A DNA stretch of 64,000 nt from Microcoleus sp. FACHB-1515 (GCF_014696105.1 NZ_JACJPO010000044.1:1-64000); one strand, 5' to 3'; numbered from the stretch's first letter, positions 19,337 to 31,413 are shown. The notes: generated from the letters alone by a model not told the origin. Program-made: numbers and translations.

Positions 19337-22300
19337 ATGGTGGATCTCAACACAATCAGTACGAAAGTAGACCAGCTTAATTCGTCGCAGCGGCTTCTGC
19401 TGGCGTTGAAAGAAGCCCGCACCAAGCTGGAAGCCGTCGAACAAGCGAAGACTGAAGCGATCGCCATTGTCGGTTTGGGCTGCCGCTTTCCCGGTGGAGC
19501 CGAAACGCCCGCAGATTTTTGGCAACTGCTGGTCAACGGCGTCGATGCCGTGACGGAAGTGCCGATCGATCGCTGGAACGTCGATGCCGTCTACGATGCC
19601 GACCCGGACGCACCGGGAAAAACCTACACTCGCGACGGCGGCTTTCTCTCACAGGTCGATCGATTTGACGCTCACTTTTTCGGCATTTCGCCCCGCGAAG
19701 CCACCAAGCTCGATCCGCAGCAGCGGCTTTTGCTGGAAGTCAGTTGGGAAGCGCTCGAATCCGCAGGCGTGTCGCATTCGCCGCAGACTGGCGTTTTTGT
19801 CGGCGTCACCACGAACGACTATGCCCGCCTGCTGATGCCCGATGGCGACCTCAGCCAGCTTGACGCCTACTACCTGACGGGCAATCCGCTCAACGCCGTT
19901 GCCGGACGATTGGCCTACACCTTGGGCTTGCAGGGGCCTTGCATGGCGATCGACACGGCCTGCTCGTCTTCCCTCGTCGCCGTGCATCTGGCCTGCCAAA
20001 GTTTGCGGAATGGCGAGTGCGATCAGGCATTGGCGGGCGGCGTCAACTTAATTTTGTCGCCGGAAAATACGATCGCCCTCTCGAAAGCGAAAATGCTCGC
20101 ACCGAACGGTCGCTGCAAAACTTTTGATGCCGATGCCGATGGAATCGTGCGGGGCGAAGGCTGCGGCGTGATTGTCCTGAAGCGACTGTCGGACGCGATC
20201 GCCGCTGGTGACAACGTTCTCGCCCTGATTCGCGGATCTGCCGTCAACCAAGACGGAGCCAGCAGCGGCTTCACCGTGCCCAACAAAACCGCCCAAGAAT
20301 TATTGATCAAACAGGCGCTCAGTCAGGCCAAAATCGCGCCCGCCGAAGTGGACTACATCGAAGCGCACGGAACCGGAACGCCGCTGGGCGACCCGATCGA
20401 GGTGCGAGCATTGGGCGCAGTGCTGATGGACGATCGCCCGCTCGATCGCCCGCTCCAGCTTGGTTCGGTGAAAACCAACATCGGCCATTTGGAATCGGCA
20501 GCAGGCATCGCCGGACTAATTAAAGTCGTGCTGTCGCTTCAGCATCAGTGCATTCCGCCGCATCTGCACCTGAGGCAGCGCAATCCCTACATCAACTGGG
20601 ACGAATATGCGATCGACATTCCCACCCAGCTAACTCCTTGGCCGATCGGGGAAAAGTCCCGAATTGCCGGAGTCAGTTCGTTTGGAGCCAGCGGCACAAA
20701 TGCCCATGTGATTTTGGCAGAAGCACCCGCCTCAGTTTCGATCGCGCCGACGATCGATCGCCCGCTGCATCTGCTGACGCTATCGGCCAAAACGCCCGAA
20801 GCCCTGCGCGAATTGAGCGATCGCTATCGCAACTATTTCACCCAAAATCCCAATCCTGCTGATGTCTGCTTTACGGCCAACACGACACGCAAACCGTTCA
20901 AACATCGATTGGCGATCGTAGCGCGATCGGCTCAAGAATTTGCCGATCAACTTGTCGATCGCCCTCAGTCCAGTCAAATCGACGGCAATCCGCCGAAGCT
21001 GGCGTTTTTGTTCACAGGTCAAGGGTCGCAGTTTGTCGGCATGGGGCGGCAACTGTACGACACGCAGCCGACTTTTCGAGCGGCGATCGATCGCTGTGCC
21101 GAAATTTTGCAGCAGCATCTCGACAAGCCGCTGCTGGAAGTCCTGTACTCCGACACAGCCGGACTGCTGGACGAAACGATCTACACGCAGCCTGCTTTGT
21201 TTGCGATCGAATATGCGCTCTGTAAGCTGTGGCAGTCGTGGGGCGTGGAGCCTGCGATCATGATGGGTCACAGCGTTGGCGAATATGCCGCCGCTTGCGT
21301 TGCCGGAGTGTTCAGCTTGGAAGACGGACTGAAGCTGATTGCCGCCCGCGCCCGACTGATGCAGGCGTTGCCGAAAACCGGGGCAATGGTGGCACTGCTG
21401 GCCGATCCGGGTCACGTGGCCGAGACGATCGCCCCCTACGCCGATCGAGTGGCGATCGCCGCCTTCAATGGCGCACACAATCTGGTGATTTCGGGCGATC
21501 GCGATGCCATCCAAACGATTTGCACCACGTTGGAAGCACAGGGCGTCAAAACGAAGCCGCTGCAAGTTTCCCACGCTTTCCATTCGCCCTTGATGCAGCC
21601 GATGCTGGCCGAATTTCGCCAGATTGCCAGCGAAATCACCTATCACGCGCCGCAAATCAAGCTCGTCTCGAATCTCACAGGCCAACTGATCACGAACGAA
21701 ATCGCCACAGCAGATTACTGGTGTCGGCACATTCTCAGCCCTGTCCAGTTTGCCGCCAGCCTGCAAACGCTTCAGGCGCAGGATTACCGGGTTTTTGTCG
21801 AAATTGGTTCCAAGCCCGTTTTGCTCGGCATGGGGCGGCAGTGCTTGCCCGACGATCGCTATCAGTGGCTCCCCAGCCTCCGCCCCGGTCAAACCGATTG
21901 GCAGCAAATGCTGTCCAGCTTGGCCGATTTGTATCGGCAGGGCGTGGCGATCGACTGGCACGGCTTCGATCGCGACTATGTGCGCCATCGCCTGATCCTG
22001 CCGACCTATCCGTTTCAGCGGCAGTCGTTCTGGGTCGATGTGGTGAAGCGCGATCGCCCGCTGGTTTCCATTCCAACTTCCGCCCATCCGCTCTTAGGAC
22101 AACGGCTGCATTTGGCGGGAGTGGACAGCATCCGGTTTGAGTCGCATCTGACGGCGCGATCGCCCGCTTTCCTGGAAGACCACCAGATCTATCAAACCGT
22201 TTTGCTGCCTGCGACGGCCTACCTGGAAATGGCGATCGCGGCAGGTGCGGCAGTGCTGAAGACGGAGGCGATCGCCCTCACCGATGTCGCCATTTTGCAA

Positions 22301-25300
22301 GCGCTCGTGCTGTCGGAAGCGGTCAAAACGCTGCAAATCGTCTTGCAGCCCTCAGAAAGCGGCTATCGATTTGAGATTTTCAGCCTTGCCGATGCTGAGT
22401 CGTGGACGCTGCACGCGACGGGCAAGCTGAATCAGGCGGAAGTTGCGATCGCCCCAATTCCCCAACCGCAGCCCGACTCTGCATTTTCCGCCGCAGACTA
22501 CTATCAAGGACTGAGCGATCGCGGCTTCGACTATGGCCGCAGTTTTCGAGCGATCGAGCAGATTTGGACAGAGGGCGATCGGATTTGGGGACAAATTCGC
22601 CTGCCTGCTGATCTGGTGAGGGATGCCGATCGCTATCACCTGCATCCCGTCCTGCTCGATGCCTGCATTCAGGTTTTGGGCAACTGTTTTCCCACTGGCG
22701 GGGACGATGTTTATCTGCCGATCGAACTCGCCCAACTCGAAGTGTATCGCCGTCCCGGTTTGCGCCTGTGGAGTCGGATCGATGCGATCGACACTCGCGA
22801 TTCGCACAGCCTCAAAGCCGATCTGCACCTGTTTGACGAAGATGGCCTGGTTGCACAGCTTCAGGGCATCGCCTTCCGGCGCGTCAGCCGCAAAGCCTTT
22901 GAGCGGGCGATGCGAAAAGTGCTGCCGTCCAAAGCGCCGGACACGGCAGATTGGCTGTATGAAATCACCTGGCAACCTTGCGCTCTGGAGGCAACCGCGA
23001 TCGATCGCGCCACCGGGGAAACCTGGCTGATCTTTGCCGATCGTCAAGGTCGCGGCGAAGCATTGGCGAAACGGTTGGAAGCACGAGGCGATCGCACCAT
23101 CCTGGTTTCGATCGGAACCGCTTACGAGCAGCAGGGCGATCGCTATCAAATCAATGCTGCCAATCCCGCAGATTTTCAGCGACTCCTGGAGAACGTCGGA
23201 CAATGCCAAGGCGTGATTCACCTGTGGAGCCTCGACACCACGCCCGACGATCTGCAATCTGCACAGGAAGCAAGCTGCGGAAGCGTGTTGCATCTCGTTC
23301 AGGCACTTGTTCAATGGACAGCATCGCCGCGCCTGTGGCTCGTCACGCAGGGCGCACAGCCGATCGAATCTTCAACTTTGCAAATTCAGCAAGCGCCGAT
23401 TTGGGGATTGGGTCGCGTGATTGCGATCGAACATCCCGAACTGCGCTGCGTCCGCCTCGACCTCGACCCAGCGGGACAGAACGACGCTGAACTGCTGGCC
23501 GAAGTCACCACTGAGGATTCCAACGATCAGGTTGCTTACCGACGCGGCGATCGCTTTGTGCCGCGACTGGTGCGCTTGCGATCGACCCAAACGGATGCGC
23601 TGACGATTCCCGATGCGCCTTTCCAACTGAAAACGTCGGGCTATGGCGTTTTGGAAAACCTGATGCTTCAGCCGATGACGCGGCGATCGCCCGCCCCGGA
23701 CGAAGTGGAAATCGCCGTTCGCGCCGTCGGTTTGAATTTCCGCGATGTGCTGAACGCGCTGGGAATGCTGAAGGACTACACCGAGCAGATGGGCATTGCA
23801 GATGCAACTGATTTGCCGTTTGGCGGCGAATGTTCCGGCATCATTGTGGCGATCGGCTCCAACGTTTCGGATCTGAAAGTCGGGGATGCCGTGATTGCCG
23901 CGCAGACGATCGGCAGTTTGGGCAGTTTCGTCACCGTGCCCGCCGCCTTTGTCGTGCCGAAGCCCGATCGCCTCAGCTTCGAGGAAGCCGCCACCATTCC
24001 CACCACGTTCTTGACCGCTTACTACGGCCTGCATCGCCAAGCCCAACTGCAAGCTGGAGAGCGCGTCTTGATTCATGCCGCAGCGGGCGGCGTTGGACAG
24101 GCTGCCGTCCAGCTTGCCCAGCGGATCGGCGCGGAGGTTTGGGCAACCGCCAGTCCGAGTAAGTGGGATGTCCTCAAATCCGGCGGCGTCAAGCAGGTGA
24201 TGAACTCGCGATCGCTGGATTTTGCCGACGAAATTCACAGCCGCACGGATGGGCAAGGCGTCGATGTTGTCCTCAACAGTCTGAACGGCGACTTCATTCC
24301 TAAAAGCCTAGAGGCACTGCGATCGAACGGGCGCTTCGTGGAAATTGGCAAGCTCGGCATCTGGACAGCCGAACAGATGCAGGCAGCGCGATCGGACGTA
24401 GGCTATTTTCCCTTTGACCTGCTCGACATTTCGCTGCAAACGCCGGATTTGATTTCTCAAATGCTGCGCGAACTGATGGCCGACTTCCAAACCGGAACGC
24501 TCCAACCGCTTCCGCACAAAGTCTTTCCGCTGCAAGACGCGGTGAGCGCGTTTCGATTCATGGCGCAGGCCAAACACATCGGCAAAGTCGTCATCCGTAT
24601 TCCCGACTCCACTACCCCGATCCGCGCCGACGGCAGCTATCTGATCACGGGCGGATTGGGCGCTTTGGGCATCCAAGCGGCTCACTGGCTGGCAGAGCAG
24701 GGCGCTCGACATTTGGTGCTGACCGGACGGCGATCGCCCTCTCCCACCGTTCAGCAGCAAATCGACCAGCTTCAACAAGCCGGAACGCAAGTGCTGATTG
24801 CTCAAACCGATGTCGCCAACTTTGAAGAAGTCCAGCGTTTGCTCGACACGATCGCCACTTCGATGCCACCGCTGCGCGGCATTCTCCATGCGGCGGGTGT
24901 CCTGGAAGATGGCTTGCTGCAAGGTCAAACCTGGGCGCAGTTCGATCGCGTCATGCAGCCCAAAATCGCCGGAGCCTGGAATCTGCACAGGCTGACGCAG
25001 CAGCAATCGATCGACTTTTTCGTTTGCTTCTCCTCAATTTCCGCCCTGCTCGGTTCACCCGGACAAGGCAACTACGCCGCCGCGAATGCCTTCCTGGATG
25101 CGCTGTCGCACCACCGCCGCGCCTTGGGACTGCCCAGCAGCAGCATCAACTGGGGGCCTTGGGGCGAAGCGGGCATGGCCGCCAGCCTGAGCGATCGCGA
25201 GCAGAAACGCTGGGCAGCGCAGGGCATCACGCCGATCGCGACCGAGCAGGGCTTGCAGGTCTTAGGCGAACTGCTCGATCGCCGGATCACGCAGGCGGGC

Positions 25301-25813
25301 GTCGTCCCGATCGACTGGTCAAAATTCTCCCTACCGCAAGGCATAATTCCGCCATTTCTGGCTGAACTATTAACAACTGCCCCAACTGCCGTCCCGTCCG
25401 AAATTCGCCACCAGCTTGATAGCGCGACTCCGATCGATCGCCGCCGTCTGCTGATGGCGCATGTGCGATCGCAAATCGCCAAGGTTCTCGGTTTGAGTTC
25501 TGCCGACGCGATCGATCCGCAGCAAGGCTTCTCTGATTTAGGCATGGATTCGCTGATGTCCGTCGAACTGCGAAGCCGTCTGCAAACCAGCCTGGAATGC
25601 ATCGTGCCGACCTCGCTCGCCTTTGACTATCCCACCGTCGAGGCAATGGTGGACTACCTGCTGGAAGAACTGTTCCCGGTAGTGGAAGCTCCAGCGGAAC
25701 CGATCGCCCCCGAATCGATTGCCCCCGAATCGATCGCCCCCGACCTGGAAGCCCTTTCCGACAGCGAAGCCGAAGCGTTACTGCTCAGCAAACTAAACGG
25801 CATGAGGTACTAA
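19337..25813 (+). CDS. Type I PKS, module 2: KS-AT-DH-ER-KR-ACP (fully reducing)
   Basis: A 2,158-residue PKS that adds a malonyl unit and reduces it fully. An N-terminal docking helix (about 1-35) is followed by KS with Cys209 and His344 (HGTGT), AT with Ser646 (GHSVG) and HAFH (malonyl type), DH with His949 in [11 protein letters not shown] and the partner Asp in LLDACIQ, ER with [10 protein letters not shown] near 1580, and KR near 1768 with LED in place of LDD, a B-type pattern. The ACP serine is Ser2072. The tail has a Pro/Glu linker (APESIAPES) and a docking helix ([14 protein letters not shown]). ATG 19337 lies one base after the PKS1 stop; the open frame further upstream is inside PKS1. 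AT DNA is very similar to that of PKS1. Confidence 0.95.
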   Translation: MVDLNTISTKVDQLNSSQRLLLALKEARTKLEAVEQAKTEAIAIVGLGCRFPGGAETPADFWQLLVNGVDAVTEVPIDRWNVDAVYDADPDAPGKTYTRDGGFLSQVDRFDAHFFGISPREATKLDPQQRLLLEVSWEALESAGVSHSPQTGVFVGVTTNDYARLLMPDGDLSQLDAYYLTGNPLNAVAGRLAYTLGLQGPCMAIDTACSSSLVAVHLACQSLRNGECDQALAGGVNLILSPENTIALSKAKMLAPNGRCKTFDADADGIVRGEGCGVIVLKRLSDAIAAGDNVLALIRGSAVNQDGASSGFTVPNKTAQELLIKQALSQAKIAPAEVDYIEAHGTGTPLGDPIEVRALGAVLMDDRPLDRPLQLGSVKTNIGHLESAAGIAGLIKVVLSLQHQCIPPHLHLRQRNPYINWDEYAIDIPTQLTPWPIGEKSRIAGVSSFGASGTNAHVILAEAPASVSIAPTIDRPLHLLTLSAKTPEALRELSDRYRNYFTQNPNPADVCFTANTTRKPFKHRLAIVARSAQEFADQLVDRPQSSQIDGNPPKLAFLFTGQGSQFVGMGRQLYDTQPTFRAAIDRCAEILQQHLDKPLLEVLYSDTAGLLDETIYTQPALFAIEYALCKLWQSWGVEPAIMMGHSVGEYAAACVAGVFSLEDGLKLIAARARLMQALPKTGAMVALLADPGHVAETIAPYADRVAIAAFNGAHNLVISGDRDAIQTICTTLEAQGVKTKPLQVSHAFHSPLMQPMLAEFRQIASEITYHAPQIKLVSNLTGQLITNEIATADYWCRHILSPVQFAASLQTLQAQDYRVFVEIGSKPVLLGMGRQCLPDDRYQWLPSLRPGQTDWQQMLSSLADLYRQGVAIDWHGFDRDYVRHRLILPTYPFQRQSFWVDVVKRDRPLVSIPTSAHPLLGQRLHLAGVDSIRFESHLTARSPAFLEDHQIYQTVLLPATAYLEMAIAAGAAVLKTEAIALTDVAILQALVLSEAVKTLQIVLQPSESGYRFEIFSLADAESWTLHATGKLNQAEVAIAPIPQPQPDSAFSAADYYQGLSDRGFDYGRSFRAIEQIWTEGDRIWGQIRLPADLVRDADRYHLHPVLLDACIQVLGNCFPTGGDDVYLPIELAQLEVYRRPGLRLWSRIDAIDTRDSHSLKADLHLFDEDGLVAQLQGIAFRRVSRKAFERAMRKVLPSKAPDTADWLYEITWQPCALEATAIDRATGETWLIFADRQGRGEALAKRLEARGDRTILVSIGTAYEQQGDRYQINAANPADFQRLLENVGQCQGVIHLWSLDTTPDDLQSAQEASCGSVLHLVQALVQWTASPRLWLVTQGAQPIESSTLQIQQAPIWGLGRVIAIEHPELRCVRLDLDPAGQNDAELLAEVTTEDSNDQVAYRRGDRFVPRLVRLRSTQTDALTIPDAPFQLKTSGYGVLENLMLQPMTRRSPAPDEVEIAVRAVGLNFRDVLNALGMLKDYTEQMGIADATDLPFGGECSGIIVAIGSNVSDLKVGDAVIAAQTIGSLGSFVTVPAAFVVPKPDRLSFEEAATIPTTFLTAYYGLHRQAQLQAGERVLIHAAAGGVGQAAVQLAQRIGAEVWATASPSKWDVLKSGGVKQVMNSRSLDFADEIHSRTDGQGVDVVLNSLNGDFIPKSLEALRSNGRFVEIGKLGIWTAEQMQAARSDVGYFPFDLLDISLQTPDLISQMLRELMADFQTGTLQPLPHKVFPLQDAVSAFRFMAQAKHIGKVVIRIPDSTTPIRADGSYLITGGLGALGIQAAHWLAEQGARHLVLTGRRSPSPTVQQQIDQLQQAGTQVLIAQTDVANFEEVQRLLDTIATSMPPLRGILHAAGVLEDGLLQGQTWAQFDRVMQPKIAGAWNLHRLTQQQSIDFFVCFSSISALLGSPGQGNYAAANAFLDALSHHRRALGLPSSSINWGPWGEAGMAASLSDREQKRWAAQGITPIATEQGLQVLGELLDRRITQAGVVPIDWSKFSLPQGIIPPFLAELLTTAPTAVPSEIRHQLDSATPIDRRRLLMAHVRSQIAKVLGLSSADAIDPQQGFSDLGMDSLMSVELRSRLQTSLECIVPTSLAFDYPTVEAMVDYLLEELFPVVEAPAEPIAPESIAPESIAPDLEALSDSEAEALLLSKLNGMRY

Positions 25814-25818
25814 AGCCA

Positions 25819-28563
25819 ATGAATGCAGTTGATTCTTCCCAAATGTCTCCCGTCAAACGCGCCCTGCTTGCCCTCGAAGCGATGCAGGCCAAGCTCGACG
25901 CGATCGAAGCGGCCAAACGCGAACCGATCGCTATCATCGGCATGGGTTGCCGCTTTCCCAAAGCCGACAGTCCCGATGCTTTCTGGCGATTGCTGCGAAA
26001 CGGCGAAGACGCGATTTCCGACGTGCCTGCCGATCGCTGGAACGCCGCCGCGCATTACGACCCAAACCCGGACGCACCCGGAAAAATGTACACCTGCAAA
26101 GGCGGCTTTTTGTCACAGGTCGATCGCTTCGATCCGCAGTTCTTCGGGATTTCCGCCCGCGAAGCTTGCAGCCTTGATCCGCAGCAGCGGCTTTTGCTGG
26201 AAGTCAGTTGGGAAGCTTTGGAACACGCCAACCAGCCGATCGATCGCCTGTACAACAGCACAACCGGAGTGTTCATCGGCATCTGCGCCAACGACTACAA
26301 CCGCGTGATCTGGAATCACGACGACTTCAGCGCGATCGATGCCTTCTCCGCAACCGGAAACGCCCTCAGCGTCGCTGCCGGACGACTTTCCTACACGCTG
26401 GGTCTGAAAGGAACCAGCTTAGCCGTTGATACCGCCTGCTCTTCCTCGCTCGTCGCCGTGCATCTCGCCTGTCAGCAACTCCGCACCGGCGAATGTGAAG
26501 TTGCCTTGGCGGGCGGCGTCAACTTGCTGCTGGCTCCCGACAGCACGATCGCCTTTTCGCGAACCCGAATGCTCAATCCCGACGGTCGCTGCAACCCGTT
26601 CGACGCGACAGCAAACGGCTATGTGCGCGGCGAAGGCTGCGGCGTGGTGATTCTGAAGCGACTTTCGGATGCCGTGCGGGATGGCGATCGCGTCTTAGCC
26701 ATGATTCGCGGCAGTGCCGTCAACCACAACGGACGCAGCAGCAGCCTGATCGCCCCGAACGGCCTGTCACAGCAAACCGTGATCCGCAAAGCCCTTGAAA
26801 ATGGCGCGATCGATCCGGCACAAATCGATTATGTCGAAGTGCAGGGCACGGGCACGGCGATCGGAGAGCCGATCGAAGTTGAAGCGCTCGGCGCAATTTA
26901 CGGCAAAGGGCGATCGAGCGATCGTCCCTTGCGAATCGGCTCGGTGAAAACCAACATCGGCCACTTGGAAGCCGCATCCGGCATCGCCAGCTTAATCAAA
27001 GTCGTGCTTGCCCTCCAGCATGGCGAAATTCCCGCTCATCTGCACTTCCAAACGCCGAATCCGCACATCAACTGGGAATTGCCGATTCAAGTGGTTGCCG
27101 ATCGATCGCCCTGGCCGATCGGCACTCAACCTCGACTCGCGGGCGTCAGCGCCTTTGGCTTCAGCGGCACAAACGCCCATCTGGTGATCGAAGAAGCTCC
27201 GATCGCGCCTGCCAAACCGATCACACGGGAACGTCCGCTGCATCTGCTGACGCTTTCGGCCAAAAGTGAAGCCGCCCTGAGCCAGTTGGCCGAGCAGTAT
27301 GAAAAACATCTGATCGCACATCCAGATCAGTCGGTAGCCGATGTTTGCTTCACGGCGAACTGTGGGCGATCGCACTTCCCCTATCGCCTCAGCCTCACCG
27401 CTGCCTCCGCGACCGAACTTTGTGACCAGCTATCCGCCTTCAATCGCGGCGATCGACAACTGCTCCTCAAAGCCACTACCCCGCCTAAAATCGCGTTCCT
27501 ATTTTCTGGAGGCGCGGCCAATTTGGGACGATCGCTTTACGACACGCAGCCGCTCTTTCGCCAAACGATCGATCGCTGTGGAGAAATTCTCAAGCTCGAT
27601 CGATCGATGCTGGAATTGCCAGACACCGATCACAGCCCGCTTGCGGAATTTGCCGTCGAATATGCGCTGTTTCAGCTTTGGACAGCTTGGGGCGTTGCGC
27701 CTGCGATCGCGCTGGGCAGCGGCGTGGGCGAAGTTGTGGCGGCCTGCGCTGCTGGGATGTTGAGCCTCAAAGACGCGCTCCAGTTCGTCAATCGGGATGC
27801 GGATGCCGAACTCAAATTGCCATCCATCGCGCCCCAAATTTCGATCGTCTCCAGCCGCACCGGAAAATTTGTGACCGAGGCGATCGCCCTCTCCAACTGG
27901 CGCACCCAAGCAGATTCCGCGTCGGCTGGCCTGCAAACGCTGCACGATCAAGGCTGCACCGTATTTCTCGAACTGGGAACTGGAGCTTTGTGGCCAATCG
28001 GAGCGCAACGGCTACCCAATGCCGGACACTGGCTCACCAGCCTGCACCCCGATCGCCCCGCTTGGCAACAGATGCTCGACAGCTTGAGCGCCCTCTATAA
28101 ACTGGGTACAAAAATTAACTGGACTGCATTCGATCAAGATTATGCTCGTCAATTTGTCTCATTGCCAACCTATCCCTGGCAGCGCGATCGCTACTGGATT
28201 GATCGATTTTCTCCGACTCTACAAACCGACTCACTCCTAACAGCAACATCAGAATCGATCGACCCTCCCACTTTGCGCCAACTGCATCCCAAATTGTTGA
28301 CCGCCAGCGAAATTCAAGACTGGTTGCTGCAAGAAATCGCCAAAGCGATCGGCGTGAAAGCTGAAGATTTGAATCCGCGATCGCCCTTCGACAGCTACGG
28401 CTTAGATTCGATGTTGGCGCTTAGCGTGGTCAGTGCAGCGAAGGCAGCGCTCGGATTGGATCTATCACCGCTTCTACTCGTGCATTATCCAACCGTTGAA
28501 TCGCTTTCACAGCATCTTGCCCAAACGCTAGAAGCTTCGGAAGAAGAAATCTTTGAAATTTGA
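25819..28563 (+). CDS. Type I PKS, degenerate module 3: KS0-AT0-ACP (probably non-extending)
   Basis: A 914-residue PKS starting five bases after PKS2, with an N-terminal docking helix ([19 protein letters not shown]). The KS keeps Cys207 (TACSSS) and His382 (NIGHLE), but the HGTGT histidine is Gln342 (QGTGT). The AT is shortened by well over 100 residues: GHSVG has become GSGVG, so Gly635 stands where the serine should be, and the subdomain with HAFH is absent. The ACP is normal (GLDSM, Ser864). Loss of that KS histidine is typical of KS0 domains, which accept and pass on a chain without condensation. This module therefore most likely transfers the PKS2 product to the next protein. The C-terminus ([10 protein letters not shown]) is a short acidic tail suited to TubC-type docking. 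Transfer is inferred; the residue losses are seen. Confidence 0.92.
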   Translation: MNAVDSSQMSPVKRALLALEAMQAKLDAIEAAKREPIAIIGMGCRFPKADSPDAFWRLLRNGEDAISDVPADRWNAAAHYDPNPDAPGKMYTCKGGFLSQVDRFDPQFFGISAREACSLDPQQRLLLEVSWEALEHANQPIDRLYNSTTGVFIGICANDYNRVIWNHDDFSAIDAFSATGNALSVAAGRLSYTLGLKGTSLAVDTACSSSLVAVHLACQQLRTGECEVALAGGVNLLLAPDSTIAFSRTRMLNPDGRCNPFDATANGYVRGEGCGVVILKRLSDAVRDGDRVLAMIRGSAVNHNGRSSSLIAPNGLSQQTVIRKALENGAIDPAQIDYVEVQGTGTAIGEPIEVEALGAIYGKGRSSDRPLRIGSVKTNIGHLEAASGIASLIKVVLALQHGEIPAHLHFQTPNPHINWELPIQVVADRSPWPIGTQPRLAGVSAFGFSGTNAHLVIEEAPIAPAKPITRERPLHLLTLSAKSEAALSQLAEQYEKHLIAHPDQSVADVCFTANCGRSHFPYRLSLTAASATELCDQLSAFNRGDRQLLLKATTPPKIAFLFSGGAANLGRSLYDTQPLFRQTIDRCGEILKLDRSMLELPDTDHSPLAEFAVEYALFQLWTAWGVAPAIALGSGVGEVVAACAAGMLSLKDALQFVNRDADAELKLPSIAPQISIVSSRTGKFVTEAIALSNWRTQADSASAGLQTLHDQGCTVFLELGTGALWPIGAQRLPNAGHWLTSLHPDRPAWQQMLDSLSALYKLGTKINWTAFDQDYARQFVSLPTYPWQRDRYWIDRFSPTLQTDSLLTATSESIDPPTLRQLHPKLLTASEIQDWLLQEIAKAIGVKAEDLNPRSPFDSYGLDSMLALSVVSAAKAALGLDLSPLLLVHYPTVESLSQHLAQTLEASEEEIFEI

Positions 28564-28593
28564 AAACAAGTTTTATTAGGAGCAATTACCCAA

Positions 28594-30486
28594 ATGAACA
28601 TATCCGAACTGGTAGACAATTTGACGCAGCAAGGCGTACAGTTGCGAGCCGAAAATGACAAGCTCAGAATTCATTCTCCCAAAGGCGTTTTGACTGAAGA
28701 AATTCGCACCGTTTTGGCCGATCGCAAAGCCGAAATTCTCTCATTTCTGCGCGAATCAGACGACAAAAAATGCAGCGCAACCAGCAACGGCCAAGACCTC
28801 AGCCTGCAAACAATCGGTCGGCTGATCGGCGGCTGGTGCGATCGCCTCCCCAATTTCAAAGCGCCTGTGATCGACCCGCAGGCAATGGCAAAGCAGCTTA
28901 AAATCACCTTCAAACCTTTGCCAAACGGATACCAAGAAACAGCAATTCTCAACTTTCGAGAAACCTTGGAGCAACAGTTGCGATCGAACGGCATTCAAAT
29001 TGTCTCTTGGGAACAGGCCACCAAAGAATTTTCTTATGACGTGAAAGTTCCCTTCACGCCCTGGAAGAAAACGATCGCAACGCGAGTCGTGAAATCGGAT
29101 ATCAGCGCGGTTGTTGATGTTGAGCGCTATCCTTCTTGGCTGGGCAAAATCAAAATTTGGACTGCCGAAAAACTCTACCAGTTCTATTCGCGCTTTGTCT
29201 GGAAACAAAAGATTTCAGCTAGCAAAATCACTCAGTTCATCGGCTGGGCAGAAGAAAATATTCGGCCACTGGAAGATCCCACCAATACACAGGTGATTGT
29301 TCTCACCAAGCTCGATCGAGAGTTCACCAATCCCCAACTTCCCTACCCACAAAAAATTCCGATCGGCGTCAGCACCTTGATCCGCACCTTTTCCGAAATT
29401 GTCGTCGGCGTATCGGATACACAGCTTTCAATTCTCAACATGAACCTGTCCGACTCGACCTTTCCGATCGAGGAGATCGATCGATTCGTCAGTCGATCGC
29501 TCATTCCGAAAGTCTACGTGCCGATTTTACCCTTGCCGCTGAGCCGTTTTGAAGTCGGACAATATGACCCCACACAGTCAAATTATGCCGCCAAACTGGT
29601 GCAGATGGGTAAGGAATTGGCCAACACCAATCTGTTACCCTCCGGCTTCAAAATTGATGATGTAATCAAACGCAAATCACACCGCGATATTGTTGACTGG
29701 ATGGCAAACGGACGGACAGGCGTATCTTACGGATTTGTCGCTTATGCCGAACCGCCGCAATACATTGGCGCATCCGAACTGGCGGAATGGGAATGGAACA
29801 ATCTCTCCCCCGTTGATGGATTTAGCAGCGATGAACTGCGCCAAAATCGCATCGGCAGACGCTACATCAGAACCAAAATTGCAGACAAGATCGCCTACAA
29901 ACAGCTACCCGATATTTGGGTGGTTAGCTCTCGTTCCGGCTCCAACAAAACAGATTTGAACCTGGAAACTGATGTGTTACGCATCGGACTTCAAGACAAA
30001 TTGCTGCTGCAATTGCCTACTGGAATTGATCCCAATGCAGGCGGCATTCGACCGTCTTATGACCTGTATGTGATGGTGTCGATCGCCCTTGCTGCTGCCC
30101 TTTATGCCCCCAATTTAATTCAGCAAGGAATGCCGATGGTGCATTTTCACGGCTATCCCACAATGCAGTGGTTTGAGGCGAATCACGAATACTGCACGGG
30201 CGTTCAAAACCCTTCCGTTCCCTGCGGAACTTATGAATCGGGCGTGTTCAATTTTCTCGGAATTCAAAGCTTGGTGAACCAATACGGAGACACGATCGCC
30301 CTCGCTGGATTAGTCGAACCGGATCACGGCATCAACATCATTGCTTCCGATCTTTCTTATCTGCTCGATCGTCTCAAATCCGGCATTGCCGAAAACAAAA
30401 TTGAACTGGGCGGAAGGCATTTCTCCTCACTCAAATCAAGCATCGATCGCCAACCAAAAATTGCTCAAGAGGTTGCACAGTCATGA
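28594..30486 (+). CDS. TubC-docked protein of unknown function
   Basis: A 630-residue protein. Residues 1-50 (ISELVDNLTQQGVQLRAEND...) match the TubC-type N-terminal docking domain that normally precedes NRPS condensation domains. The remaining 550 residues do not look like condensation, adenylation, ketosynthase, thioesterase or reductase domains to me. No HHxxxDG, GxSxG or P-loop is visible. Conserved-looking stretches are PFTPWKK near 150, a central region rich in aromatic residues, and a C-terminal segment with FHGYPTMQWF, EYCTGVQNPSVPCGTYE and GLVEPDHG. It follows PKS3, whose acidic tail could be the docking partner, so it is a candidate chain-terminating enzyme. ATG 28594 follows AGGAG. 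Its stop overlaps the next start (ATGA), so the two are translationally coupled. Confidence 0.85.
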   Translation: MNISELVDNLTQQGVQLRAENDKLRIHSPKGVLTEEIRTVLADRKAEILSFLRESDDKKCSATSNGQDLSLQTIGRLIGGWCDRLPNFKAPVIDPQAMAKQLKITFKPLPNGYQETAILNFRETLEQQLRSNGIQIVSWEQATKEFSYDVKVPFTPWKKTIATRVVKSDISAVVDVERYPSWLGKIKIWTAEKLYQFYSRFVWKQKISASKITQFIGWAEENIRPLEDPTNTQVIVLTKLDREFTNPQLPYPQKIPIGVSTLIRTFSEIVVGVSDTQLSILNMNLSDSTFPIEEIDRFVSRSLIPKVYVPILPLPLSRFEVGQYDPTQSNYAAKLVQMGKELANTNLLPSGFKIDDVIKRKSHRDIVDWMANGRTGVSYGFVAYAEPPQYIGASELAEWEWNNLSPVDGFSSDELRQNRIGRRYIRTKIADKIAYKQLPDIWVVSSRSGSNKTDLNLETDVLRIGLQDKLLLQLPTGIDPNAGGIRPSYDLYVMVSIALAAALYAPNLIQQGMPMVHFHGYPTMQWFEANHEYCTGVQNPSVPCGTYESGVFNFLGIQSLVNQYGDTIALAGLVEPDHGINIIASDLSYLLDRLKSGIAENKIELGGRHFSSLKSSIDRQPKIAQEVAQS

Positions 30487-31364
30487 CGACCCTCATTGGA
30501 AAAATTGTGTTGCTTACTGGAGCGTCACGCGGAATCGGCAGCGTAGTTGCACAGGCGATCGCTGCCGAAGGTGCGACAATCGTTGGCGTCTCCCGCTCTC
30601 CAGCAGGATTAGAAAATATCGGCGCAGTGGTTCAAAAAGCAGGCGGAAAATGGATTGGCATTCCGTTTGATATCAGTCAAATTGAAAGCCTACCAACTCT
30701 CATGCAAAAAGTTGAGCAAGCTGCTGGTTCCGTTGATATTTTGATCAATAATGCAGGCATCGAGATCTATCGCGCTTTTCAAGATTATTCGACTGCGGAA
30801 TTGCAGGCAGTTTTGTCTACCAATCTATTAGCCGCGATCGAACTATCTCGTCTTGTTTTGCCGGGAATGCTCGGTCGCAACAGCGGCCACATTGTCAACA
30901 TGGCATCGCTAGCGGCGAAAAAAGGACATCCCTACGACAGCGTTTACTCGGCTAGCAAAGCAGGGTTGCTGATGTGGGGCGATGCGCTTCGGCAAGAATT
31001 AATTGGTACAGGAGTGACGCTTTCAACAGTTTGTCCGGGCTATGTTTCTCACCAGGGAATGCTCGCGGACACGGGTATTTCCGCTCCTCGTCTGTCCGGC
31101 ACTTCCACACCCAATGATGTTGCGATCGCCGTTCTCAAAGCAATTCGATACAACCAAGCCGAAACGATCGTCAATCAAGACAGCTTCACAGTTGGATTTA
31201 CCAAATTGCTGTTGGCATTGTGGCAATTATTTCCGCAGCTTGGCGATCGCATGTATCGATCGATCGGCGTACCTCAACTCAATCGAAAGCGCATTCAAAA
31301 TCAGCAGCAAACGGCTTCTTCCGCTGCCAATTCCCAATTGCTGACTAATCAAAACCACTTGTAG
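30483..31364 (+). CDS. Short-chain dehydrogenase/reductase
   Basis: A 293-residue classical SDR with the cofactor motif TGASRGIG near residue 12, NNAG in LINNAGIE near 90, a catalytic Ser in NMASLAA and YSASK (Tyr/Lys) near 157. It carries out NAD(P)-dependent oxidation or reduction of an alcohol/ketone. The C-terminal 40 residues are longer than usual and partly amphipathic (FTKLLLALWQLFPQLGDRMY), which could give membrane contact, as in SDRs acting on lipids. It overlaps the preceding gene by four bases. In context it could reduce a released chain or act on a sugar-lipid made by the adjacent UbiA and HAD proteins; sequence alone does not decide. Confidence 0.88.
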   Translation: MTTLIGKIVLLTGASRGIGSVVAQAIAAEGATIVGVSRSPAGLENIGAVVQKAGGKWIGIPFDISQIESLPTLMQKVEQAAGSVDILINNAGIEIYRAFQDYSTAELQAVLSTNLLAAIELSRLVLPGMLGRNSGHIVNMASLAAKKGHPYDSVYSASKAGLLMWGDALRQELIGTGVTLSTVCPGYVSHQGMLADTGISAPRLSGTSTPNDVAIAVLKAIRYNQAETIVNQDSFTVGFTKLLLALWQLFPQLGDRMYRSIGVPQLNRKRIQNQQQTASSAANSQLLTNQNHL

Positions 31365-31413
31365 AGGCTTGAGTACGGTTTGCCCTAGATTCACCTGGAG
31401 AGGTAAGACGACC

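Noticed and set aside
20780-24256. Large minus-strand ORFs (up to 435 residues) antisense to PKS2
   Set aside because: The plus strand carries intact PKS domains throughout. The antisense products have no recognisable motif and reflect the GC-biased third codon position.
28594-30486. NRPS condensation domain after the TubC-like segment
   Set aside because: No HHxxxDG motif is found anywhere in the protein and the segment patterns do not match condensation domains.
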